In this document: in pieces, positions 7,878-15,035 of the stretch
Layout: each line of letters begins with the position of its first letter
How positions within the stretch are numbered: position 1 is the first letter of the stretch
NCBI GenBank assembly: GCA_031359995.1
Contig: JANMAT010000127.1
Coordinates: forward strand, 10,822-74,821
From: JANMAT01 sp031359995
Lineage (GTDB): Bacteria; Actinomycetota; Acidimicrobiia; Acidimicrobiales; Ilumatobacteraceae
Reading direction: 5' to 3'
Length of the DNA stretch: 64,000 bases
Notes under the pieces: generated by a model
Databases searched by the model: none
The model's input: only the letters and a program-made list of their open reading frames with translations
Told to the model about the DNA's origin: nothing
Made by a program: the position numbers and the translations under genes

Positions 7878-8948
7878 ATGGATGCCGTGTCGCTCTACGC
7901 CACGAGCCGCTACCCGGTGCGTGCCGACCTGGCAAGGGCCCATGCCGCGTGGCTCGATCACGTGGCCGGTCCGGGCACGTGGTGGACCGGAGCGCAGCGG
8001 GTGGCTTTCGTGGCCGCCCTGTGGCACGCGCTCGACGACGCCGAGCCGCTCCTTGCCTGGGTGCCGCCGTCCACCGTCGCCGGTCGGGTCCCGACCGACT
8101 GGCCGTTGCCGGTCGCCGCGTTCGATCTGGCGTACCGCCTGGCCCGCCACGCCGCCACCACCACCGAGGTGTGGCACCGGCGCATGGTCGACGACCTGGG
8201 CGGTGAACCGGCTGCCTACGTCGAGCTCGCTGCACTGGCCGCCACCGGGGCCGCGGTGGGCACGTTCGGACCCGCCGTCGGCCTGCCCCGACCGACCCTG
8301 TCCGCCGCCCGCCCCGGTCTCCCCGACGGACCGAAGCCGCCCCTGTCGCCGGCAGAGCTGAACTGGGTGCCGGTGGCCGGCGAACCCGACGCCACCGCTG
8401 CGGTGGTGCAGGCGTTCAGCGCCGTGCCCGACGAGTTCGACGCCCTCTGGCGCCTGGCCGAGGTGCAGTACATGTCCGACGTCGAGATGGCCCACCTCGA
8501 CTGGCAGCGCGTGGGTTCGCCCCTGCACCGGCGCCAGCTCGAACTGGTAGCGGCGCGCCTGTCGTTGCATCGCCAGTGCTTCTTCTGAACGACCGCACAT
8601 GTGGGCATGCTCCGTGCGAGCGCCAACGCAGTGGGTCAGCCGGTCGATGTCGTCGCCGCCGTGAACGGCGATGACGTGGAGCAGGCCGTGCCCCACGGTC
8701 CCCTCCTGGTCGCCTTCGTCGACGCGGCCAACGGCGGTGACGCCCACGCGCAGGAGCGGGCGCGAGCGGCGCTGGCCACCGCGGCCACGACGGCCGCGGT
8801 GAGCGAGGCCGCCGCGGTGTTGGCCAACTTCGAGATGATGACCCGCGTGGCCGACTCGACCGGGGCCCGTCTGCCCGCCGATCGTCTCATCTCCACCCAG
8901 CACGAGCGCGAGCGCCTGGGCGTGGACGGCTTCGCGTCAGCGCGCTGA
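7878..8948 (+). CDS. AhpD-like alkylhydroperoxidase-related selenoprotein (in-frame TGA read as Sec)
   Basis: Read straight through the TGA at 8586-8588, one frame encodes 356 aa. The site reads HRQCFF-(TGA)-TTAH. The TGA therefore replaces the second Cys of the AhpD CxxC pair. Glu222, Cys234, Sec237 and His241 have exactly the spacing of the Glu/Cys/Cys/His proton-relay set of mycobacterial AhpD (118/130/133/137). The C-terminal part, after the TGA, continues the family (LLVAFVDAA, then ANFEMMTRVADSTG). Without readthrough, the 236-aa product would stop in its active site. The role would be thiol/selenol-dependent peroxide or disulfide reduction in the cytoplasm. I recall a RefSeq family named alkylhydroperoxidase-related (seleno)protein. 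The alternative is a nonsense mutation; selA/B/C/D are not in this window. Confidence 0.8.
8594..8618 (+). promoter_or_regulatory. Candidate bacterial SECIS stem-loop
   Basis: Starting 5 bases after the TGA: outer stem CGCA (8594-8597) with TGCG (8615-8618), inner stem CATG (8598-8601) with CATG (8606-8609), and apical loop TGGG. Position is roughly right for SelB recognition. The stem is short and the 3-prime side has a 5-base bulge, so this is only suggestive. Confidence 0.35.
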
Positions 8949-9008
8949 ACGGCGCCGCGGCTCGAGTTCCGCCGCGGCGAAGCGGGCCAGGACCGCGTCG
9001 ATGGTAGC

Positions 9009-9049
9009 AACACTTAGGTATTGACCTAGGTGTTGGGCTGCCGTACGGT
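9009..9049 (+). promoter_or_regulatory. Promoter with overlapping ArsR-type operator
   Basis: An imperfect 26-base palindrome (9009-9034; core TAGGT-ATTG-ACCTA, 10 of 13 positions matching) overlaps the -35 TTGACC (9021-9026). A 17-base spacer leads to -10 TACGGT (9044-9049), 7 bases before the ATG. ArsR regulators paired with SRPBCC proteins commonly bind such TTAGG-type palindromes, so autorepression is likely. Confidence 0.75.
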
Positions 9050-9056
9050 CACCGTC

Positions 9057-9401
9057 ATGACCTCGCCGGTGCGGACGCCAGGGCGCCTGGATGGCGTCTT
9101 CCACGCGCTGGCCGACCCCACGCGGCGCGCCGTCGTGGAGCGGCTGGGCATCGGTCCGGCACCCACCATGGAGCTGGCCCGCCCGTTCTCGATGGCGCTG
9201 CCGTCGTTCCTGCAGCACCTCGACTTGCTCGAGCGCTGCGGTCTCGTCACCTCGCACAAGAGCGGCCGCGTCCGCACCTACCAACTCACCGCCGAGCCGT
9301 TGCGCGCCGCCAGCACCTGGCTGGACGGTCAGCGCCAGCACTGGGAGCGGCGGCTCGACCAGCTCGATTCGTTCCTCATCGACCAGAAGGACCCTTCATG
9401 A
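9057..9401 (+). CDS. ArsR-family winged-helix repressor
   Basis: A 114-aa DNA-binding protein. The ArsR signature ALADPTRRAVVERL is at residues 16-29, followed by a helix-turn-helix (PTMELARPFSMALPSFLQHL) and the wing SHKSGRVRTYQLT. There is no metal-binding ELCVC motif, so it belongs to the SRPBCC-partner class rather than the arsenic sensors. The ATG at 9057 is chosen over the TTG at 9030 because the latter lies inside the promoter/operator. It overlaps the SRPBCC gene by 4 bases (ATGA), so the pair is one operon under its own operator. Confidence 0.92.
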   Translation: MTSPVRTPGRLDGVFHALADPTRRAVVERLGIGPAPTMELARPFSMALPSFLQHLDLLERCGLVTSHKSGRVRTYQLTAEPLRAASTWLDGQRQHWERRLDQLDSFLIDQKDPS

Positions 9402-9889
9402 CCACCTTCAGCCCCGACCCCGCCCTCGACCTCGTCCTCGAACGGGTCATCGACGTGCCCGTGGCGCGCGTGTGGGCGGCCTGGACGCAGCCCGAACTGA
9501 TCGTGCAGTGGTTCACGCCGGCGCCGTGGAAGACCGTCGATTGCTCGATCGACCTGTACCCGGGCGGCGCCTTCCGCACCACCATGGAATCGCCCGAGGG
9601 CGAGCGGTTCCCCAACGCCGGTTGCATCCTGGAGGTCGTCGACCAGCGGCGCCTCACGTGGACCAGCGTGCTCGGCGCCGGCTTCCGCCCGGTGGTGCCG
9701 GCCAACGGCGCCGACGACCTGCCCTTCACCGCCGTCATCGCCATGGAACCGGCCGGCGCCGGCACCCGCTACATCGCCACCGCCATCCACCCCGACGCCG
9801 AGCGCGCCGACCGCCACCGCGAGATGGGCTTCTTCGACGGTTGGGGTGCCGCCCTCGACCAGCTCGTCGCACTGGTCAGGGGCACCTGA
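9398..9889 (+). CDS. SRPBCC (AHSA1-like) domain protein
   Basis: A 163-aa single-domain protein of the START/Bet v1-like fold. It begins LVLERVIDVPVARVWAAWT and has the typical VQWFTPAPWKT, with ESPEGERF and GFFDGWGAALDQL at the end. Such proteins bind small hydrophobic ligands. When partnered with an ArsR repressor they are usually its co-regulated effector, of unsettled biochemical role. Start ATG overlaps the ArsR stop. A hairpin without a T-run follows the stop. Confidence 0.9.
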   Translation: MTTFSPDPALDLVLERVIDVPVARVWAAWTQPELIVQWFTPAPWKTVDCSIDLYPGGAFRTTMESPEGERFPNAGCILEVVDQRRLTWTSVLGAGFRPVVPANGADDLPFTAVIAMEPAGAGTRYIATAIHPDAERADRHREMGFFDGWGAALDQLVALVRGT

Positions 9890-9931
9890 GTCCTCCACCC
9901 CTGCTGTGTAGTGTTCTCCGTGCCCGGCCCG

Positions 9932-9953
9932 CGCTCCGGGTCCACCGGGAGCG
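9932..9953 (+). terminator. Possible hairpin terminator after the ArsR-SRPBCC operon
   Basis: CGCTCC (9932-9937) pairs with GGAGCG (9948-9953), extendable by two GC pairs with a bulge. It lies 43 bases after the SRPBCC stop. No T-run. Confidence 0.35.
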
Positions 9954-9983
9954 GGGGCTGCCGCGAGAGTCGCTGGGGGAACG

Positions 9984-11066
9984 TTGCCCGAACGAGAGTC
10001 GATACCGGTCGATCCGACCACGGTCGACGCTACCTGGATGCACGACGCGCTCACCGACGCCGGCGTGGCCGACGGCGGCAACGTCCTCGACGTCACCTTC
10101 GGCGGCTTCATCGGCACGGGTCAGATGGCGCGCAACGCCCGCTTCGCCCTCACGTGGGACGACCCCGAGGGCCGGCCGGCGTCGGTCGTGGGCAAGTTCC
10201 CCTCCGACGACCTGACCGGGCGCACGAGTGGCTTCGACGGCGGCACGTACCTCAACGAGTGGACCTTCTACCGCGAGCTGGCCGCCACCGTCGACGTGCG
10301 GGCGCCCCGTTGCCACGTGGCCCGCTACGACGGCGACGGGCAGAACTTCGTGCTGCTCATGGAGGACCTGAGCGACTCGGTGCAGGGCGACCAGATGCTG
10401 GGCCTCGACGTCGACCGGGCCGCCCTGGCCGTGGAGCAGGCGGTGGCGCTGCACGCGCCGCGCTGGGGCGACCCGACGCTGCTGGGGTTGGTGAAGCGCA
10501 CGCCCGAAGAGACCGAGACGCACCTGCACGAGGTGTACGCCCTCACCATGGAGGGCACGCTGGCGCGCCTGGGCCCGAACCTCGACACCGAGGTGATCGA
10601 GCTCGTGCGCCGGCTGGCGCCCAAGGTCGGTCGTTGGGTCGCCAGCTTCCGCGACACGCCGCTCACGGTGGTGCACATGGACTTCCGGCCCGACAACTTC
10701 CTGTTCGGCGCCACGCCCGCCGCCCCGCCCCTCGTCGTGGTCGACTGGCAGACCTACACCGCCGGCCCGGGCACCCATGACGTTGCCTACATGCTGGGCG
10801 GCAGCTTCGAACCCGACGAGCGGGCCGATGTCGAACGCGACCTGGTGGCGAGCTACGGCCAGCAGCTGGCCGCCCGGGGCATCGATCGCTCGTTCGACGT
10901 GTGCTGGCGCGACTACCGCGTGAGCAGCATCTGGGGCGTGATCATGAGCGTGGTCGCCACCATGCTCGCCGCCCAGACCGAACGCGGCGACGTGATGCTC
11001 ACCACCATGCTGCGCCGCCATGCCCACCACGCCATCGACCTCGACGCGCTGGACCTCGTGAACTGA
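9984..11066 (+). CDS. Phosphotransferase of the aminoglycoside/ecdysteroid-kinase-like family
   Basis: A 360-aa kinase-fold protein. The catalytic loop is VVHMDFRPDNFLF (HxDxxxxN) and the metal-binding Asp is in VVVDWQTYTAGPGTHDVAYML-type sequence. The N-lobe contains FIGTGQMARNARF. These enzymes phosphorylate small hydroxylated molecules such as sterols, terpenols or CoA-pathway alcohols. TTG is the start, with GGGGGA 3-4 bases before it; the first ATG, 54 bases later, would cut conserved residues. It is 11 bases upstream of the LDI-like gene, likely one operon, which suggests a terpenoid alcohol substrate. That last step is inference. Confidence 0.85.
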   Translation: MPERESIPVDPTTVDATWMHDALTDAGVADGGNVLDVTFGGFIGTGQMARNARFALTWDDPEGRPASVVGKFPSDDLTGRTSGFDGGTYLNEWTFYRELAATVDVRAPRCHVARYDGDGQNFVLLMEDLSDSVQGDQMLGLDVDRAALAVEQAVALHAPRWGDPTLLGLVKRTPEETETHLHEVYALTMEGTLARLGPNLDTEVIELVRRLAPKVGRWVASFRDTPLTVVHMDFRPDNFLFGATPAAPPLVVVDWQTYTAGPGTHDVAYMLGGSFEPDERADVERDLVASYGQQLAARGIDRSFDVCWRDYRVSSIWGVIMSVVATMLAAQTERGDVMLTTMLRRHAHHAIDLDALDLVN

Positions 11067-11077
11067 GTGGAGAACGC

Positions 11078-13027
11078 ATGACCGTCATGAACGCCCCACC
11101 GCGCACGACCGAGCCGCCGCTACTGCTGCCGCCGCGGCCGCCGCGCATCGGTCCCAAGAGCCGCCTGCTGCTGCTTCGGCTCGTGGCCGCCCTCGCCGTG
11201 ATGCAGGCGGTGGGGGCGTGGCTCACCTTCGGCGTCGCCTCCGACCGGGCCCGTGCCGGCGGCCTGTCGCTGGTGTTCCCCGGTGGTGGCTTTCTGTACG
11301 CCGGGCTGCCGGGGCTGTTCCTCGTGACGCTGGCCCTGGCGTTGATCGCCCTGGTGGTGTGGTGGGGCGCCAGCGCCCACTTCGCCATCCCGCTCGTGTG
11401 GCTGGCCAGCGCGGCAGGCAGCGCGGCGCTGGCCCACGGGCCCAAGCTGTTCGTGGCCGACGACACCGCGTGGACGTGGGCCATCGCCGTCGTCTACGCC
11501 CTGGCCGTGGCTGCGGTGGCGGCGGCCGTCGTGAAGTTCGAGCGACGCTACCGGCACAAGCGCTCGCTCATCCCCGAGCTGAACGACTACCTGCGCACCG
11601 CCAGCGCGCCGGCACCGCTCGCCGTGGTGCGTTCGGCCGACGCCATGGACGTGGAGCTGCTTCGGTGGGCCTACGCCATCGCCCACCAGCCCGCCGACGG
11701 TCTGGTGGGGCTCGACTGGGGCGAGCAGATGCACAGCGGTACGCAACTGCGCTACCAGCTGAACGCGCTGTGCTGGGCGCTCAGCGTGTACGCGGTGAAC
11801 TTCGTGCCCAACGCGCCCGGCCAGGTGGAAGCGGCGCTCGTGCGGCTCGTCGAGAAGCACACCGACCTGCGGGTGTGGGGCTACTGGCGGGCGCTGAACC
11901 TGCTCGGCAACTTCGACCCGAACCCCGACCCGATCCGGCGTGACAACATCATGTTCTCGGCGTTCTTCGGCGACGTGCTCAACATCTTCGAAGCGGCCAC
12001 CGGCTCGACGCGCTTCGACGAGCCGGGCTCGCTGACCTTCGTGTGGAAGGACGGGCGCACGTTCGCCTACGACCACCACTCGATCGCCGCCGCAGTGGAG
12101 CGCAACTTCCAGCGCAGCAAGTTCGGGTTCTTCCCGTGCGAGCCGGGCTGGTCGTTCACGGTGTGCAACGTGATGGGTGCCCAGAGCCTGCGCGGTCACG
12201 ACACGCTGCACGGGACCGATGCGTGGGACCGCATCCGGCCGACGTTCGTGCAGACCCTGGAGAACGAGTACCTGACGCCCGACGGCTCGTACGCCCACAT
12301 CCGCTCCAACCACGTCGGCCTGTCGTGGGACACCGGCGAGGTGCCGGGCGGCCACTACTTCGCCGCCGGCAGCAACCGGCTGGCCGACGTCCTGCCCGCC
12401 CACGCCGCGCGCGGCGCCGCCCTCGACCGGCGCGACGCGGCCAAGCTGGCCGGGCTGTCGGCCAAGGTCGGCGACGGGCGGCTCGACCTGGAGCTTCCGC
12501 TCGTGATGGAGCGCCACCGGGCCGGTCGCAGCGCGGTGGCGGGCTGGAACGGCGTGATCGGCGGCGCCCGCCTGCTGGGCGACCGCACCCTCTACGAGGC
12601 GGCGCTCGACGCATCGGCCCGCCAGTGCGCCACGGGGGAGCGGTGGCCGGGCAAGCCTCTGGCCGGCGGCGTGCCGGCCCTGGGCGGCAACATGATCCTG
12701 CGGTGGTCCACGCCGCTCACCACCGCCCAGCTGAACGTGCGTGGCTACGTGGCGCCACGCGGACCCGTGCTGGCCGGCGCGCCGTGGGACGACGTGCTCG
12801 TGGTGGAGGCCCGCTCCAGCGATGGGATCGGCCTCGACCTGCGCATCGAACCGACCGGGGGGCCGCTGCCCGCCGCCGTGCTGCAGTTCCGCCAGCTCGA
12901 ACCGAACCGGGCCTACGCGGTCGACGACGGCAGCACCACGGTCACCATGACCGCGTCGGCCGACGGCACGGCCGCCGCCATCGTGCGGATCGACGGCCTC
13001 ACCTCGTTCGCGGTGCGGCCGTCGTGA
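11078..13027 (+). CDS. Membrane-anchored linalool dehydratase/isomerase-like protein
   Basis: A 649-aa protein. Residues 1-165 hold four hydrophobic helices (around 30-52, 65-95, 100-120, 128-150). The rest resembles the alpha-barrel of linalool dehydratase/isomerase (LDI). The best marker is FPCEPGWSFTVCN: Cys354 and Cys363 are 9 apart, as are the catalytic Cys171/Cys180 of Castellaniella LDI (CEP...VQCN). RVWGYW and DPIRRDNIM also match, as I recall that sequence. The LDI histidine after NIMxxG is replaced by Phe (NIMFSAFFG), so the chemistry may differ. Substrate is likely a terpenoid or other tertiary/allylic alcohol. It is translationally coupled downstream to a 42-aa ORF. Confidence 0.75.
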   Translation: MTVMNAPPRTTEPPLLLPPRPPRIGPKSRLLLLRLVAALAVMQAVGAWLTFGVASDRARAGGLSLVFPGGGFLYAGLPGLFLVTLALALIALVVWWGASAHFAIPLVWLASAAGSAALAHGPKLFVADDTAWTWAIAVVYALAVAAVAAAVVKFERRYRHKRSLIPELNDYLRTASAPAPLAVVRSADAMDVELLRWAYAIAHQPADGLVGLDWGEQMHSGTQLRYQLNALCWALSVYAVNFVPNAPGQVEAALVRLVEKHTDLRVWGYWRALNLLGNFDPNPDPIRRDNIMFSAFFGDVLNIFEAATGSTRFDEPGSLTFVWKDGRTFAYDHHSIAAAVERNFQRSKFGFFPCEPGWSFTVCNVMGAQSLRGHDTLHGTDAWDRIRPTFVQTLENEYLTPDGSYAHIRSNHVGLSWDTGEVPGGHYFAAGSNRLADVLPAHAARGAALDRRDAAKLAGLSAKVGDGRLDLELPLVMERHRAGRSAVAGWNGVIGGARLLGDRTLYEAALDASARQCATGERWPGKPLAGGVPALGGNMILRWSTPLTTAQLNVRGYVAPRGPVLAGAPWDDVLVVEARSSDGIGLDLRIEPTGGPLPAAVLQFRQLEPNRAYAVDDGSTTVTMTASADGTAAAIVRIDGLTSFAVRPS

Positions 13028-13152
13028 TCGTCAACTGCAACGACCTGTGGACCCGCCTGGTCCACGTGGTGTTCAAGGTGCGGCGGCGCCCGGTGCTCAC
13101 CAACACGCCGCCCGAGGTCGCCCCGGTCCGTCGCCGTCAGGAGGCGTCATGA
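13024..13152 (+). CDS. Small basic protein (42 aa), coupled on both sides
   Basis: GTG at 13024 overlaps the LDI-like stop (GTGA), and the TGA at 13150-13152 overlaps the next ATG (ATGA). The product begins MIVNCNDLWTRLVHVVFKVRRR and is Arg-rich at both the middle and end; there is one Cys and an amphipathic segment. No family was recognised. The double 4-base overlap within a tight operon is the main support. The alternative is that it is just the linker between two genes. Confidence 0.45.
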   Translation: MIVNCNDLWTRLVHVVFKVRRRPVLTNTPPEVAPVRRRQEAS

Positions 13153-14228
13153 AGCTCGCACTGGCCATCGGCTACTCGGGGGCCACGCTCGACGTGCCCA
13201 TCGAGCTCATCCAGCACGCCGAGCGGCTCGGCTTCGACTCGGTGTGGACGGCCGAGGCCTACGGGTCCGACGCCATCACGCCGCTGGCGTTCATCGCGGC
13301 CAAGACCGAGCGCATCCGCCTCGGCACCGGCATCATGCAGCTGGCCGGGCGCACGCCGGCCATGTGTGCCATGCAGTGCATGACGGTCGACGCGCTGGCC
13401 GGCGGCGGGCGCATGATCGCCGGGCTCGGCGTGTCGGGCCCGCAGATCGTGGAGGGCTGGTACGGCCAGCCGTGGGGCAAGCCGTACTACCGCCTGCGTG
13501 ACTACATCGAGATCATGCGCAAGATCTTCGAGCGCGAGGCGCCGGTGGCCCATGACGGCCGCGAGATCTCGCTGCCGTACACGGGCGAGGGCGCCACCGG
13601 GCTGGGCAAGCCGCTGCGCTCGATCCTGCACGGCGACCCGAAGCTGCCCATCTGGATGGGCTCGGGCAAGGAGGCCACCGTGCGCCTGACCGCCGAGCTG
13701 TGCGACGGCTGGCTGCCCATGCACTTCGTGCCCGGTCGCATGGCCGAGTACCGCCCGTGGTTGGAGGAGGGCTTCACCCGGGCCCGCGCCGCCGGGCGCG
13801 ACAAGGGCTTCCACAACTTCGAGATCCAGGCCCAGATCGGTGTGCGCATCACCGATGACGTGGCCGGCGCGCTGGCCGCCCAGAAGCCGGGCATCGCCCT
13901 GTACGTGGGCGGCATGGGGGCGCGCGAGGTGAACTTCCACAACGAGCACATGCGGCGCATGGGCTACGCCGATGCCGCCGAGCGCATCCAGGAGCTGTTC
14001 CTCGCCGGCCGCAAGGACGAGGCCATCGCCACCGTGCCCGACGAGTACGTGGACGAGCGCTGTCTCGTGGGCCCGGAGGCCCGCATCCGCGAGCGCTACG
14101 GCGCCTGGGCCGAGTCGGGCATCACCAGCCTGGGCCTCACCACCCGCCAGCCCCGCGCCTTGGAGCTGCTGGCCGAGTGTGCGCGGGAGCATCCCGCCCG
14201 CGGCGTGTCGGCCGACTCGGCGCGCTGA
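13149..14228 (+). CDS. LLM-class F420-dependent oxidoreductase
   Basis: A 359-aa luciferase-like barrel. N-terminus MKLALAIGYSG, then FDSVWTAEAYGSDAITPLAF (F420-type active-site strand) and RIRLGTGIMQLAGRTPAM. LPIWMGSGKEATVRLTAEL is the phosphate-binding strand, and the C-terminal PDEYVDERCLVG is typical of the mycobacterial F420 group. Reaction unknown. A clear AGGAGG lies 5 bases before the ATG, even though the start also overlaps the 42-aa ORF stop. Its position behind the LDI-like gene suggests they act on the same substrate chain. Confidence 0.9.
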   Translation: MKLALAIGYSGATLDVPIELIQHAERLGFDSVWTAEAYGSDAITPLAFIAAKTERIRLGTGIMQLAGRTPAMCAMQCMTVDALAGGGRMIAGLGVSGPQIVEGWYGQPWGKPYYRLRDYIEIMRKIFEREAPVAHDGREISLPYTGEGATGLGKPLRSILHGDPKLPIWMGSGKEATVRLTAELCDGWLPMHFVPGRMAEYRPWLEEGFTRARAAGRDKGFHNFEIQAQIGVRITDDVAGALAAQKPGIALYVGGMGAREVNFHNEHMRRMGYADAAERIQELFLAGRKDEAIATVPDEYVDERCLVGPEARIRERYGAWAESGITSLGLTTRQPRALELLAECAREHPARGVSADSAR

Positions 14229-14231
14229 GCG

Positions 14232-15035
14232 TCACCCCAGCGCGGCGATCAGCTGCTGCGCGAGGTCGTCGTGGAACTGTCGCGCTGCGGCGTGATCGCC
14301 GTGACCGAAGCCGTGCACCTGACCGGGGTACTCGGTGAGCTCCAGCGTGCCACCGGCGGCGGCGTAGTCGGCCACCAGCGCGTCGAGCATGGCCGCCGGC
14401 ACGTTCAGGTCGGCGCCGGCCCGCACCAGCCACACCGGCGGCAGCCAGCGGGCCCGACCGGTGTGCAGCAGCGTGGAGATGGAGGCCGCCTCCATGGTGG
14501 CCTCGTCACCGAAGTAGGCCTGCGAGGAGCGCACGAGTGCGGTGGGGTGGAAGGTCTGCCCGTCGGGCACCGGGTGGCCGATGCGACCCTGCGCGTAGCG
14601 GTAGCGGGCCAATGGGTCGACGGGCGGCCACAGCGCGGCGACGAACGGCACCTCGACCTCGGTGAGGGAGGCGTGCAGGGCCAGGTGGCCGCCGCTGGAG
14701 CTGCCCATCAGGGCGACGCGTGCCGGGTCGACCCGCAGCCGCTCGGCCTCGGCTCGCACCCAGCGCACGCCGTGGGCCACGTCGTCGACGGCGGCCGGGT
14801 GGTGGGCGACGCGACCGTCGCGGAACTCGATGGCGACCACCACGAACCCGGCGGCGGCCACCGCCCGGCAGTAGGTGTCGCTGTGGGTGCGGTCGCCCAT
14901 GGCCCACGCGCCGCCGTGCACGTTCACCACGGCGGCACCCGACCGTGCGGCGCTGGTCGCGTCGGGCGGCTGGTAGATGCGGGCCAGCATCCCGTCGTGC
15001 CACACCTCGTCACGCCATTCGACGGTGTCGCTCAC
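14232..15035 (-). CDS. Alpha/beta hydrolase, esterase/lipase type
   Basis: A 267-aa carboxylesterase of the hormone-sensitive-lipase-like group. VVNVHGGAW is the oxyanion HGG motif, MGSSSGGHLAL the nucleophile elbow, and GQVHGFG holds the catalytic His; the Asp lies in the RAGADLNVP region. It would hydrolyse small esters or lactones in the cytoplasm. GTG at 15035 overlaps the upstream flavoprotein stop (GTGA), so both are one operon. This suggests the hydrolase opens an ester or lactone made by the monooxygenase. An open frame continues upstream but only inside that gene. Confidence 0.88.
   Translation of the reverse strand: MSDTVEWRDEVWHDGMLARIYQPPDATSAARSGAAVVNVHGGAWAMGDRTHSDTYCRAVAAAGFVVVAIEFRDGRVAHHPAAVDDVAHGVRWVRAEAERLRVDPARVALMGSSSGGHLALHASLTEVEVPFVAALWPPVDPLARYRYAQGRIGHPVPDGQTFHPTALVRSSQAYFGDEATMEAASISTLLHTGRARWLPPVWLVRAGADLNVPAAMLDALVADYAAAGGTLELTEYPGQVHGFGHGDHAAARQFHDDLAQQLIAALG

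Noticed and set aside
8601..8948. Separate 115-codon gene starting GTG 8601
   Set aside because: It is in the same frame as the upstream AhpD-like gene across a single TGA and continues its homology, so it was merged as one selenoprotein.
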